DNA of 64,000 nt. Origin: Echria macrotheca. Taxonomy: Eukaryota; Ascomycota; Sordariomycetes; Sordariales; Schizotheciaceae. How positions within the stretch are numbered: the stretch's first letter is position 1; the number at the start of each line of letters is the position of its first letter. The DNA lies in assembly GCA_030411725.1 (NCBI GenBank), contig MU839828.1, positions 1-64,000 on the forward strand, in the 5' to 3' direction. Both the position numbers and the translations under genes were made by a program. Below the pieces are notes generated by a model that worked only from the letters and a program-made list of their open reading frames with translations, searched no databases and was not told the origin of the DNA. Shown piece after piece: positions 43,144 to 52,939 of this stretch.

Positions 43144-43649
43144 ATGCGGAAGGGAAAACAACGTTGGCGTTGCTAGTACTGTCATTCCTTTGTATTTTCC
43201 GGGAAAACATCAGTTCCAACAATCGTTTCCCTTGGAAATGACTTGCAAATGCGGACTTGAACACACAGCCTAGCATCCCCCGCAAACACCTGGCCCGGCC
43301 GAACAGGTTCAGAAAGAGCCACAAGGTATGATGAAACAGACAGCACAAGAGAACCCTCCAGAACAAACAGCAAGGGCAACAAGGCCATTCATCGGTCAAC
43401 AGCCAGCCTGTAACCCTGAGGATAAAGACACCACACAATGGGCGTACATCCACAACAAAGGGACAATGACACCCGCCTCACGACGATATATAAACCTTCG
43501 ATAACCCGGTTATGTCTCGGACTTGAAAGTACCTACCTCCAGCCAACAACAAACAGGAAAAAGGAAAAGAAAGGGGGTCTCGGATCGACGACAGAAACAA
43601 GCAGCAAGCAAGCACCTCTTCTCCATTCGAGACAAGTGTGCAGAAAAAC
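43144..43649. other. Intergenic between HET and RING genes
   Basis: The two genes are in the same orientation 506 bp apart. The right part should be the promoter and leader of the RING gene. No other feature is seen. Confidence 0.5.
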
Positions 43650-44687
43650 ATGTCTCGCTCCGGCTCCTCCTCCGCATGGACAGAAGAGGAAAACGAGGCA
43701 GCAGCGACGTTACTAGACCTCGCCATCCAGGAGTCGCTCCTGCTCGCCCACGCGGCGGCCAGCGGCAGCTGCAGCATGTGCGGCAGCCGCTTCACGGTGA
43801 ACGCGACGGCCACCCGTCTGTGTCACCTGTGCCGCTTTCAGTATCTGGAGACGTCTCCATCTCCAGCGCCCTCCTCTCCTGCTCCCTTTCCTCCTCCACC
43901 TGTTTCTGTGTCTGTCACTTCCGCCCCGTTGTCGTCTCCTTCCCTTCCTACTACTTCTTCCCCTTCGTCGTCCACTGGGACTGGGACGGTAGGAGAAGAG
44001 GAAGAGGAAAGAACACCAGAGTCAATGTGGCCCAACATCGAAAAGTGGCTAACAACCCGCCAAGGCCCCGCGCCGCTCGTGACCTGCGGCATCTGCGCAG
44101 CCGAGCTGATCGTCCCCGGCCTGCAGGAGTTATCCTCATCTCCCTCGTCCTCCTCTGAGCGCGAGGCCATGCGCAAGCTACCATGCGGCCACGTGCTCGG
44201 CGCCATGTGTCTCGCGCGCTGGATCGAGATCAAGTTGCTCGAGGGCATCGCGAGTCCGTCGTGTCCGTACTGCAGACAGCCCATCGACGGGTCTTCCCCT
44301 TCATTGCTGAGGCCCCGGCTCCTACCTATGAATGGCGGGCGGCAACATGGTATGTGGCGGTCGCTGACGCTGCAGTCGTCTACTTCGCCGCCGCCGTTCT
44401 CGTTGCCTTCGCCTGTGGGGTCGTACCCGCCGCTTCCTGCGGCTACGGTGCGGAGTAGTGGTCCGTTTCGTCCGGTCGTTTGGGCGGAGTCGAGCCTGGC
44501 AACGGTGGATGTGCCGCTTTCTCCTACCTTGGATCCATTCGACTTTGAGACGGGGCCTTGGTCGGCGGGCAGTTCTGTCGACAGCTCGACGGAGGGAGGT
44601 AGTAGTATCTACGCGACGTACGACTTTGGCGGCCCGGATCCTCATGAAAGCAGAGAGGATTCGGATCGGGGCGTGCGGGAGTGGTAG
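43650..44687 (+). CDS. RING finger protein, probable E3 ubiquitin ligase
   Basis: A single-exon gene of 345 residues starts at the first ATG of the frame, in the context AAAACATGTC. Near residue 40 a four-cysteine knuckle CSMCGSRFTVNATATRLCHLC may bind zinc. Residues about 148-215 form a RING-type domain: CGICAAEL, then LPCGHVLGAMCLARW, then CPYC, giving a Cys/His series C-x2-C, C-x-H-x5-C and C-x2-C. A Ser/Pro-rich linker of about 60 residues separates the two. The rest is Ser/Pro-rich, low complexity, with an acidic end. By family this is likely an E3 ligase of unknown substrate. The spacing between the first and second cysteine pairs (about 37 residues) is long because of a Ser-rich insertion, so one zinc site could be atypical. 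Confidence 0.75.
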   Translation: MSRSGSSSAWTEEENEAAATLLDLAIQESLLLAHAAASGSCSMCGSRFTVNATATRLCHLCRFQYLETSPSPAPSSPAPFPPPPVSVSVTSAPLSSPSLPTTSSPSSSTGTGTVGEEEEERTPESMWPNIEKWLTTRQGPAPLVTCGICAAELIVPGLQELSSSPSSSSEREAMRKLPCGHVLGAMCLARWIEIKLLEGIASPSCPYCRQPIDGSSPSLLRPRLLPMNGGRQHGMWRSLTLQSSTSPPPFSLPSPVGSYPPLPAATVRSSGPFRPVVWAESSLATVDVPLSPTLDPFDFETGPWSAGSSVDSSTEGGSSIYATYDFGGPDPHESREDSDRGVREW

Positions 44688-46066
44688 GTAACCTTTCCTC
44701 TCCTCCCTCTGTGAACCACTTCACCGTCTACCTACTCTAGCGACTTGGCTCGTGTAAGTCTGCTGGTGTCAGGGTATGTCCTATGTCTTGCAACTGCACC
44801 TAGGCACTCTGAACGTCTATCATACCTGGCCGCTAGTCCGAATCTAGCATCAATAATGACCTTCAGAAGAACATCACGCCCACTGGAGCACCAAATACAT
44901 GATCTCTATAAACTTACAATTCTCCAACATCGTCTTTCTGTAGCCCTCACCCCCTGTTTTACTTTTGTTCAGTCAACATTCGTTCCCTATACGCAAATGC
45001 TCCATACCGCACCTACGAATCCTTCGACTCGGGTGTGGGAGATATATCCTACAGGTACTTACCGTCAAATGCAACTCCTGCGCTCAAGTGAAAATAGCCA
45101 GGAGTGCCAACTCGGCTGTGGAGTGTACTCCCTCTCCCTTGCCTGTCTATGCTGCAGGGTTGTCGACGTAGACCTCGCATCTACGCCCATTCCCCAAGTA
45201 TGTAGAACCATCAACGGTAGACCTTGATCCTGAAGCCGAGTCTAGGGCTGCTTCAGATAGACAGGACAACGCGTTCAGCCCCCCAGCTGTCTCGAGCGCG
45301 TCGAGGTGAGGTCGAATCAATCACCCAATGAGATCGTTGTCGGCCGTATTGGGTAATAACAAATGACTCACCGCATTTCGCGTCAGTGCACTGCAATTTT
45401 TCACATGGCGGAGGCCATTAAGCCTCTAAAAAGAGGCGTGAGCCGATTCACACACCTGTGACGGGAGCACTGCATTTTTGTCCTCGGCAGAGGCCTTGAG
45501 TGCAGGAGGGGGGCCTGGCCCAAAACCCCTTCCAAAATGTGCAGCCCGTCCCTCCTCGTCAGGCAGCCGGCCATGTTTGCTAGCTACCTACATTTGATAG
45601 CTTGGATCCTTCTCGAGAGCAATGACCCTGCGTTTAAACAGCCTCTACACGATCCCTGACATCTATATACTCCCTGAAACTAAATTAACAAGAAAATAAA
45701 GAAAATTTATAACTTTGGTGACTTTTATCTTCCTGAGGAAACATCTCGCTCTGTCTCTTTTCGCTTTTGATGAATGAGCCTTCTTCGAGAAGCGGCGTTG
45801 CCGTGGGTGCCTTGGGCGCTGTCTTCCGTGTACCAGCTAGGTCTTTCCACGCCGCGCAACGCCAAGCAATCGTGGAATGCGTGGAGTCATCGCTGCTGAC
45901 CCCTGAGTGGTATAACTCGAGTGTAGACACTCCAGGAGCAGATGCTCGCCAGTGGGCCGTTGCATAGGTATGGGCCTTCCTTGTTGTCGGTTGCTACAGC
46001 CATCCATTGCAATATACTCCTCCAAAGTTATTGGTCGATGTCTCCAGGAAGAAAACCTTTGCAATA
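44688..46066. other. Intergenic with a repeated CACTGCATTTT motif
   Basis: No gene is supported. A 160-codon plus frame at 44745-45227 has no domain or signal. Two copies of a motif beginning CACTGCA(T/A)TTTT and followed by GGCRGAGGCC are at 45388-45416 and 45467-45495. Related copies occur at 50914-51090. Confidence 0.5.
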
Positions 46067-48842
46067 CTAAACTAGAGTGATCTCCTGCGGAACCATCCTT
46101 TCCAACTTGCCATCAACCTTACTCCCAGCCAACGCAGTAGTATCAAGATAATAGAGCCTCTCCAATGGGCTCACTGACTCGAGGTCAATCTCCCGATTAC
46201 TTCCCCCACTGCCAATTTCTAATCGTTCAAGCGTTTCATGAAAAGCCGCCTCATCATTCTTCTCCCCTTTCTCTTTCTTTTCTCTCCCTATTTTCTCTTC
46301 AACCTCGCCGCTCCCTGGTGGTGACCGGTCGACTTCCTTACCCCTTCCCCTGACTCCCATTTCCTCCTCCTCATCGGTCTGCTGCTGCTCACCATCGCGC
46401 TGCTGCTCTTCCGCATCGCTGGTATTCTCGCCACTGGAGCTTTCACTTGAGCAATAACTACCTGCTTTCCTCCAATTCTTCTGAGAGCCCCCCCGCTCTG
46501 ATCTCAACTTCTGAAAACACTCATGTGTCTCGACGAGAAGCCTCGACAATGTCGTCCAGGTGTTCCAATTATCATCAGCATCATCTCGCACTGTGTACTT
46601 GATCCTGTGACAACGCTCATGGTAAACATGTATAACCCCCAATCGCCGATATGTCGAGTCGTCGTCGTCGCCGATTTTCTCAATCAAAAGCCCGCTCAGC
46701 ACCAAAGACGCGTACTCGTCCGGCTGGCTCATGCACAGAGGCAGGAAATAGCCGGGTACCGACTCGGGTCCCGAATTTTGATCCGATAGGACGTCGAAAG
46801 AGTAGTAGAACGCGTTCGAATGGAAATTGTCAAAGGTGATGGCCTCTCGGCCGTCGCCGTGCTTCACCGTCAGTCGGTGGGCTTTGCCGCCGCTTCTCAT
46901 GGCCATCATGTACCACGGCCTCTTGGTGTAGTCGGGTCGGACCTCGACGGGCCGTAGGTAGCAGCGCAGCTTGAGGGATGCGCTCTTGAGCATACCGGTG
47001 GGGTTGGATGGGATGGCGGGCTTTGTGTCGATGCTGAGCACTTCAACGAGGGAGTGTGATGGGCGGTCGTCCATCTTCCCGAAGCGGGCTATCGGGCCGT
47101 TGATGGCGGCCCAGGACCAGGACGGCGCAACGTACTCTTCGGCCCCAAACGGAGCTGAGGTTTCTTCAGCTTCCCAGAGGAGATTCTGGGGTAAGCAGGA
47201 CTGCCACATGCCCGCCAGGTACGCCTCGTCGTGCGGAAATGCCACCTGGAACTGCTGTGCGAGGCCAGATAGAGCGACGAGTTTATCGCGCACGTGGGTA
47301 AACGCCTTGCCTGAGTATTCCTTGCACAATGTGTCCCAGGTTGTGTACAGCGCCTGCACGTCGGTCGGATTGCCAACATCAATCTGGCTCTGGAACTTGG
47401 GCTTTCCGCCGGCGCTAGACAAGAATGCCGTGTTGAATGGGGTGCCACCTGGAAAGGTCTCGGTTGCGGCATACGGGGCGGCAGCGCAACACTCCCAGAT
47501 GATCTCGTGTGAGGTGAAATGCAGTATCCGACGAGACAGCTGTCGCTCCTGAAAAACCCAACCTCTCTTGGCCAGAGGTGTTGAGTTGACGCTTTCAAAC
47601 ACGCCGGCAGCGTCCTCTGTCAAAAAGAAGCTGGCACCCCCAAAAACACGTGGAAACCCGAGAGACATGGGCATCGTTACAGCCGGCTCTCGTTCCCTGA
47701 AGAGCCCCCAGGTGGCGTCGGGTGAGTCATCGGCCGAGATATTCAACAACGCATTCTTGTAAACGCTGTACATCATGACGGCTTCACGCTGCCAATCTGC
47801 TTCGCTGTCTTGCAGGATGCATAGCGAGTCGATCCACAGCCATCGAACTTTTGCTAATCAGCGTTACTATTCATCAAAGTGGGTAATAATAAGCTGACTT
47901 ACCACGAAACCAGTGTGCAACCTGTGCGGCATCTCGGAATGTCTTGGGTAGCTGCGACAGAGGAATACCGTCCCTTAGCCTCACAGCCAAGTTTTGAGTA
48001 GTTAAAGTGGGCAAGGCAACGCGTCCCCAGCAATGACTGAGCGTCATGTATCGCTTGTCCGAGACAAAGGCACCCGGTGTGTCGCGAGGCGTAACCAGCT
48101 TGAGCCTGGAGGTAGCCACTACCGAGTCCACGTCAAGGAGCCGTGTCGGCAGCCAGCCCGCAGATGATGTATTGCACTGGCGGTGTTTCCCATCTTCATC
48201 TGCCTGACACCGTCGCAACCACTGCAGGCAATTGCTCGCAGACTGGGCCGATGAGGTATTGGAATGTCGTTCCAAACGTCCCAACAATCCTACGTCAAAC
48301 TCGGAGGCAGACCAGAAACGGAGCCGAAGGATGTTCAGGTAATTGTTTGTCGCCCTGGGATGACCTCGATGGAACACGGCGAAGTGTAGTGTCGGAGGCT
48401 TGTCCGCCCTCGACTGCCAACACATTTCAATGTTGGACTGGGCGATGGAGTGCATGGCGATGCGTTTGACGCGGATCTTGGCCATCAGCAATGCACAGAG
48501 GTGGCAGCTTGCGGCTTCGCCTTGTTCGAGAGTCCTTGAGCCTATGTGTACGGTGCAACCTGGCGGTAGAGTCTCGAGTGCCTCTTTTTCTTCTGCAGTC
48601 TTGGCTGCCGTGTTGACAGCGAGCCAAAAGGAGAAGAATTCCAAGGCACTGCGGCAGAGATGGCAGAGATTGCCTGCCATGCACTCGATGGGTGCATGAA
48701 GATTGAGGTCTACCGCGGCAGGCGGTGGCTTGACCAGAAACAGGTTGACATCATCATCATCAACGCGGGTCGGGTCTTTGAGGACAAACGCCTTGATCTT
48801 GTCGTGCCCTGGGAGGATCTCGTCTGAGCTGAGCATGGCCAT
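46067..48842 (-). CDS. HET domain protein with acidic low-complexity tail
   Basis: Two exons (47903-48842 and 46067-47847, 55-nt intron with GTAAGT donor) encode 906 residues. The N-terminal 230 residues hold cysteine pairs (CHLC, CHLC) and the pre-HET segment typical of large HET proteins. The HET domain follows: YMTLSHCWG, LPTLTTQNLAVRLRDGIPLS, LPKTFRDAAQVAHWF, VRWLWIDSLCILQDSEADWQ, YSVYKNALLNISADDS, and RGWVFQERQLSRRILHF, HEIIWECC. The intron splits the HET domain exactly between HWFR and VRWLW. TKLVALSGLA-type sequence and SWSWAAINGP complete the family pattern. The last 150 residues are low complexity, Glu/Gln/Lys-rich with a GREKKEKGEK run. The ATG at 48842 is followed by a second (MAM), and either could be used. 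It is a non-self recognition or cell-death candidate by family. Confidence 0.9.
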
Positions 48843-49514
48843 ATTTGACTACCTAGCTGTGATTGCAGAGGTTCAGTATCAAGAAGGGAAGATCAGGGAG
48901 AAATGCAAACCTGATGTTGACGTTCAACTTTACCCCAAGAAATATCGGTAAGCGCGGCATAACGTATTGCCGGTAGTGTGATACTGGTCGTTGTGCTTAG
49001 GCCCTTTCCAGTACCTGGGTGAATTGGAGTAGCCGTTCTTGGCAGCCTTATATTCTTTCTCTCTCAATACTGGACAGCGAGAATCTGCATGATTCATCTC
49101 AGCCAGTGTTCTTCGAGCACCAGAATTGAACCTTTCCCACTTGTTGCGTCCTTCTCCTCATCCAATACGCCAACTCAAATGCCACCAACACCGGATAATG
49201 TCCATTGTCGCGTGTGCTGGAGCAGGCGACGATACCGCCAACTGCATCTCCGGTTCAATTCAGATCGGTCTGATTTGAATCTGAATAACTGACCTATCAC
49301 ACGCGCAGGCACACTGGTCCGGCCAACAAGTCCCTTCAGGCCCTGCCGTTAGACATACCTTATTGAATAAATTACGGCAAGACCCAACAACCTCTGATCC
49401 AATTTGCTCCGCCCCCTTCTTCTTACCATCTGCCTTCCAACATCACCGACCCAGTTTCAAAATTGAACAGCTACATACCACCTACCTTGAAGGAGACGCA
49501 AACAAACCCAAAGA
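48843..49514. other. Divergent intergenic region
   Basis: This separates the minus-strand HET gene from the plus-strand small membrane protein and should contain both promoters. A CTACCTAGCTGTG motif is at 48848. I see no gene in it. Confidence 0.45.
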
Positions 49515-49856
49515 ATGCCCCTTCGACGCAACACTGCAGTTACCCTTATCGCCTTGCTACTCACCTTTTTCCTCGGGGATTGGCCGCGAAACGGACTCGA
49601 CCGCTACGCCGACGTGCGAGACGCCTCAATATATACGCTCATTTCGTTGGCAGTTAGTATTGCGGCATGCAATATTGTCCAACACCACTTTGGCTTGGAG
49701 ATGGGTTCTACTGCTAGAGATAGCGATAATGCCTGTCTGAAAGTGGGGGCTGGCGTCGCGACGGCTGTTGCATTGTACAACTTCCGGGATTATACTATTC
49801 CCATTCTTGGTTCTGCGACACGGCAGGGAATAGATGAGGCAAGACAAGGCCGTTAA
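49515..49856 (+). CDS. Small hypothetical membrane protein
   Basis: A 113-residue single-exon frame begins MPLRRNTAVTLIALLLTFFLGDWPRNG. The first 20 residues are hydrophobic, either a signal anchor or a signal peptide. Two further hydrophobic stretches follow: ASIYTLISLAVSIAACNIV (about 37-55) and VGAGVATAVALYNF (about 77-90). The end is polar. I do not recognise a family. The start ATG sits in AAAGAATGCC and the codon pattern is coherent, so I think it is a real gene, but there is no homology support. Confidence 0.45.
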   Translation: MPLRRNTAVTLIALLLTFFLGDWPRNGLDRYADVRDASIYTLISLAVSIAACNIVQHHFGLEMGSTARDSDNACLKVGAGVATAVALYNFRDYTIPILGSATRQGIDEARQGR

Positions 49857-50186
49857 AGAGGCAATTCCGGCCTTGATACGTCACCATCTTCCTCAACGTC
49901 CATGTACTATTTAGGGATCTACATATCTAACCCTGCGGAGTTAAGCCCCTGTTCCAGACATCATCAGAGATCTTGAGAGGGATATGCCGTCCCAGACATG
50001 CTTACTGTCCCGCCGCTGCTTGGCTGCGGTGGCGAAGGCGTGCTCGTCGCCGCCGGGGGAGTCGCACCGCTCCGAGCCAACGCCGGGCTGGAAGAGTGGG
50101 TCGCCAACAAAACACAGGATCAGAAATCAGTGGCGCAATTAAAGGACACCAGTGTTCAGGAGCCGCCTATTAGATATGTCTAAAGC

Positions 50187-50820
50187 GCAATGGCTAGCGA
50201 GCGTGGACACTTTTGGTATCGAGCGTGGAATGTCCGTGCCCCCGTTATCTCGCCTGTGCCAGCCAACCATCTTACAGCGCCTCAACCACCCCGCCAGCGC
50301 ACGCGCGCACCAAGTTTGCTAGCAATGCTGAAGCTATCGTGACAGCTTATATCGCAAGGTGCAAATCCAGGTATAAGGACTAGAAGAAAGCGTTTCAAAT
50401 ACCTAAATCAGGCTTCGTTCTACCCTATAGTCACGTGCAGGCTTTAGTGCAGGGTGCAACTCTGTGGTGCTGACTGCAAGGGGCAAAACACCACTGTATT
50501 TACTGCAAAACCCGCACTTTTACGTCTGCAACACCTATTTTTTCCACGTACCTGGCCCTACACAAACCCCAGATTACTAGAATCTTATAGTCACGTGACC
50601 AAGTTACGCCATTTAACTGGCGATAGCTTCAAAAAGTAAATGCTGGCGACGGCGAGTATAAGAGCTCTTTGCCTGAGCCACGGCCTAAGCCACCCCCGGT
50701 GCTGTGCGCTGGCGGGGTGGTTGAGGCGCTGGAAGATGGTTGGCTGGCACAGGCGAGATAACGGGGGCACGGACATTCCACGCTCGATACCAAAAGTGTC
50801 CACGCTCGCTAGCCACTGCG
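50187..50820. mobile_element. Inverted-repeat element with 117-bp arms
   Basis: The left arm (50187-50302) and right arm (50704-50820, inverted) are nearly identical over about 116 bp: GCTAGCGAGCGTGGACAC, TATCGAGCGTGGAATGTC and CCACCCCGCCAGCGCAC all match, and I counted two mismatches. Just outside the arms TCTAAAG and its partner CTTTAGA also pair. Between the arms ATAGTCACGTG occurs twice (50425 and 50588). The left arm is open in frame (MSKAQWLASVDTFGIERGMS onward), so the arms may derive from a transposon coding end. The high identity implies recent origin or gene conversion. Confidence 0.65.
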
Positions 50821-50913
50821 GTCTAAAGCCGGCCATGAAAGCCAAAGGCCAATAGGAAAATAGTTCCCTGCGGGCCAAGAAAAAGTGGCTTACTCTGTGG
50901 CTGGAAATTGGCT

Positions 50914-51090
50914 ATCACTGCATTTTCTACTCTGGTGGAGGCCTTAATGGGTAATTCGTAGCACTGGCCTCAGGATAGGGCCCCCAGCACTGCATTGTCT
51001 ACCCTCGCCGAGGCGAGACGGCAGGACAAAATGGGGAATTGCGGTGAGACGGCGGGCTCAGCACTGCATTTTCTCCCTTGTGAAGACGAG
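50914..51090 (+). repeat. Cluster of CACTGCATTTTCT units
   Basis: Three units start at about 50917 (CACTGCATTTTCTACTCTGG), 50987 (CACTGCATTGTCTACCCTCG) and 51062 (CACTGCATTTTCTCCCTTGT), spaced about 70-75 bp. Each is preceded by a short AATTG or GGTAATTCG-like block and the first two are followed by GAGGC. The cluster ends about 150 bp before the Fta1 start codon. Related units are at 45388 and 45467. Confidence 0.6.
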
Positions 51091-51177
51091 AAGTGCGGCT
51101 CGCGCTTGGTAGCCCCATTTCTGGCGAGTTCCCCAAACCCCAGCACAGCGTGGCGGGGCAACCGGCGCGTCACCCAA

Positions 51178-51183
51178 ACGCGT
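51178..51183. promoter_or_regulatory. ACGCGT (MCB-type) site upstream of Fta1
   Basis: The palindrome ACGCGT, the binding site of Mbp1-containing MBF complexes in yeasts, lies 59 bp before the start codon of the kinetochore gene. The site is seen; its use is inferred. The candidate binding factor, Mbp1, is encoded at 56997-59747. Confidence 0.35.
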
Positions 51184-51241
51184 CTCCCAAACCACCCCGC
51201 GTCAAACTTTCCATTCACCACCACCACCACAATCCACCAAG

Positions 51242-52618
51242 ATGTCCTCCCGCCGCCGCCCCCAGCAAAGCCCCCGCCGCCAATCCTCCGTCTCCGCCCT
51301 CTCCCAACGCACCCGCTCCTCCCTCGCACTCTCCCAGACTTCGTCAGACGACGTCCCCGCCGCCCCCTTCTACAACACAACCTTCTCGGCCCACCGTCTG
51401 TCCCCGCTCCACCTCGGCCCCGACGATCTCAACCCGCGCCGTCTCCAGACCGTCGCCCAGCGCCTGCGCGACACGCTAGTCGGCGACGTTGTTCGCGGCG
51501 TAGAGGTCGGCCTGGGCAGAGACGATGGCGACGACCCGGTGATGGGACGGGCGGGCGCGCTCGAGGCCGTCGAGCTGCGATGGGTACGGATGGCTACACT
51601 TCTCGATCTCGGATCGTCAGAGGGCGACAAAGAAGAGGATGACGGGCAGCTGCTGCGGAATAAGAATGCGCTGAGCTTGTCGCTGCGGTACGAGGCGGCT
51701 TCGTGCACCGCTCTTCTTCTCCCCCCGCTCGACGACGATACCGACCAACAACAACAACCGGCCGCCCAAACCGACAGCGACTTCTGGGGCCACAAAACCG
51801 ACGCAAAAGTACCCGACAAGTCGCGCTTCCTACACCTTCCCCTCCTACTACTGCGCATGCCCGCCCCGCTCAAGTCCATCATCGCCGAGTTCTTGTCGGT
51901 AACCTTCGACTGCCGCGTCAGTCCCCTCCGCCTCGGCACGCGGAGCATCCTCCGCGCCTGGGAATCCTGGATCAAGTCAGCCGGCCTACCGACCCGCGGC
52001 CCGCTCGCGAAAGACGTCGTCCTCACGCTCGGCTTCTACATCCCTCCCTCCTCCTCCTCCGCCCCAATAGCCCAGGGAGGAGACGGAGACGAAGAAGACC
52101 CGGAATCCCAAAAGCCCGGCCTCAAATCGGTGGATATATTCATCCCCGCCCCCGAACTGCGCCGGTTCGTCGACGCCGCCGCCGCGACCTCATCCTCCTC
52201 ATCCTCCTCCTTCAAACCCGCCGCCGCCCAATCCCGACAAGACGAGGACGACCACGACGAAAAGAAACGAACGACACAGTTATTAGCAGGCCTGCTGAAC
52301 GAAGAAGGCTGGTCCTGGAACAATAGGGCAAATCACCATCCCTTCACGCACGCACTGGCGCTATATCTCGACGCCCACCTCGGCATGAATCTGTTCCACC
52401 CCGGCGTGCGGATCACCAAGATCGCCTGCGGCGGGTTCGTCATCGCCGATGGCAAGGTCAAGGTCTTCGCGCCGGCGGATCTGAGGCAGCAGCAGGTGTC
52501 GTCTGCCGAGGAAGAGTCGGTGTTGGGATCGGAGTCGTTGGTCGGACAGAGACGGGCCGTGTTTGAGTTGTTGAGGGATCTTGTGCGCAAGGCGGCGGGG
52601 CGGGATCATCTTGCATGA
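51242..52618 (+). CDS. FTA1: Kinetochore Sim4/CCAN subunit Fta1 (CENP-L homologue)
   Basis: A single-exon gene encodes 458 residues. A basic Ser/Arg-rich N-terminus of about 40 residues precedes the hallmark start of the Fta1/CENP-L domain, PFYNTTFSAHRLSPLHLG. Then follow RLQTVAQRLRDTLVGDVVRGV, LRMPAPLKSIIAEFLSVTFDCRV, RAWESWIKSAG, KDVVLTLGFYIP, VDIFIPAPELRRFV, and near the C-terminus HPFTHALALYLDAHLGMNLF and RITKIACGGFVIADGKVKVF. Fta1/CENP-L with its partner binds the centromere-associated network at the inner kinetochore. Several Asp/Gln/Ser-rich insertions (about 185-195, 275-290, 315-345) lengthen the protein relative to the yeast one and look disordered. The start ATG follows CACCAAG and is the first in frame. 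Confidence 0.88.
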   Translation: MSSRRRPQQSPRRQSSVSALSQRTRSSLALSQTSSDDVPAAPFYNTTFSAHRLSPLHLGPDDLNPRRLQTVAQRLRDTLVGDVVRGVEVGLGRDDGDDPVMGRAGALEAVELRWVRMATLLDLGSSEGDKEEDDGQLLRNKNALSLSLRYEAASCTALLLPPLDDDTDQQQQPAAQTDSDFWGHKTDAKVPDKSRFLHLPLLLLRMPAPLKSIIAEFLSVTFDCRVSPLRLGTRSILRAWESWIKSAGLPTRGPLAKDVVLTLGFYIPPSSSSAPIAQGGDGDEEDPESQKPGLKSVDIFIPAPELRRFVDAAAATSSSSSSSFKPAAAQSRQDEDDHDEKKRTTQLLAGLLNEEGWSWNNRANHHPFTHALALYLDAHLGMNLFHPGVRITKIACGGFVIADGKVKVFAPADLRQQQVSSAEEESVLGSESLVGQRRAVFELLRDLVRKAAGRDHLA

Positions 52619-52939
52619 TTGGGGGTGTTGGAATTTGTCCATATTGTCGACACATGTGGTGGTGGTCTGGGAGAATGTTGGTTTGGGGGAAGGGAAGGGA
52701 ATGGAAGGGATACTGTGTAAGATATGGGAATGATGATACCCCCTTGTGCTTGTGATTCGGCGTTTGGATAATATTGCACTACTGTGTACAAAATACAATG
52801 GGTGTGCATGTCCATGTGGATATTGACTCGGTATAATTATCGTGATTGATGCCGTGACAGAGTCGGCGCACACACATCAGTTCAATTCCAATTCACCACA
52901 GCAAGACTACATGTCCACAAACCCCAACGCCTCAATGCA
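52619..52939. other. Convergent 3' ends of Fta1 and Pep7 genes
   Basis: Both genes end toward this 320-bp stretch, which must hold both poly(A) sites. No other feature is seen. Confidence 0.6.

Noticed and set aside
44745..45227. 160-codon plus frame downstream of the RING gene
   Set aside because: It lacks a recognisable domain and its cysteine and leucine pattern is irregular; probably 3' flank.
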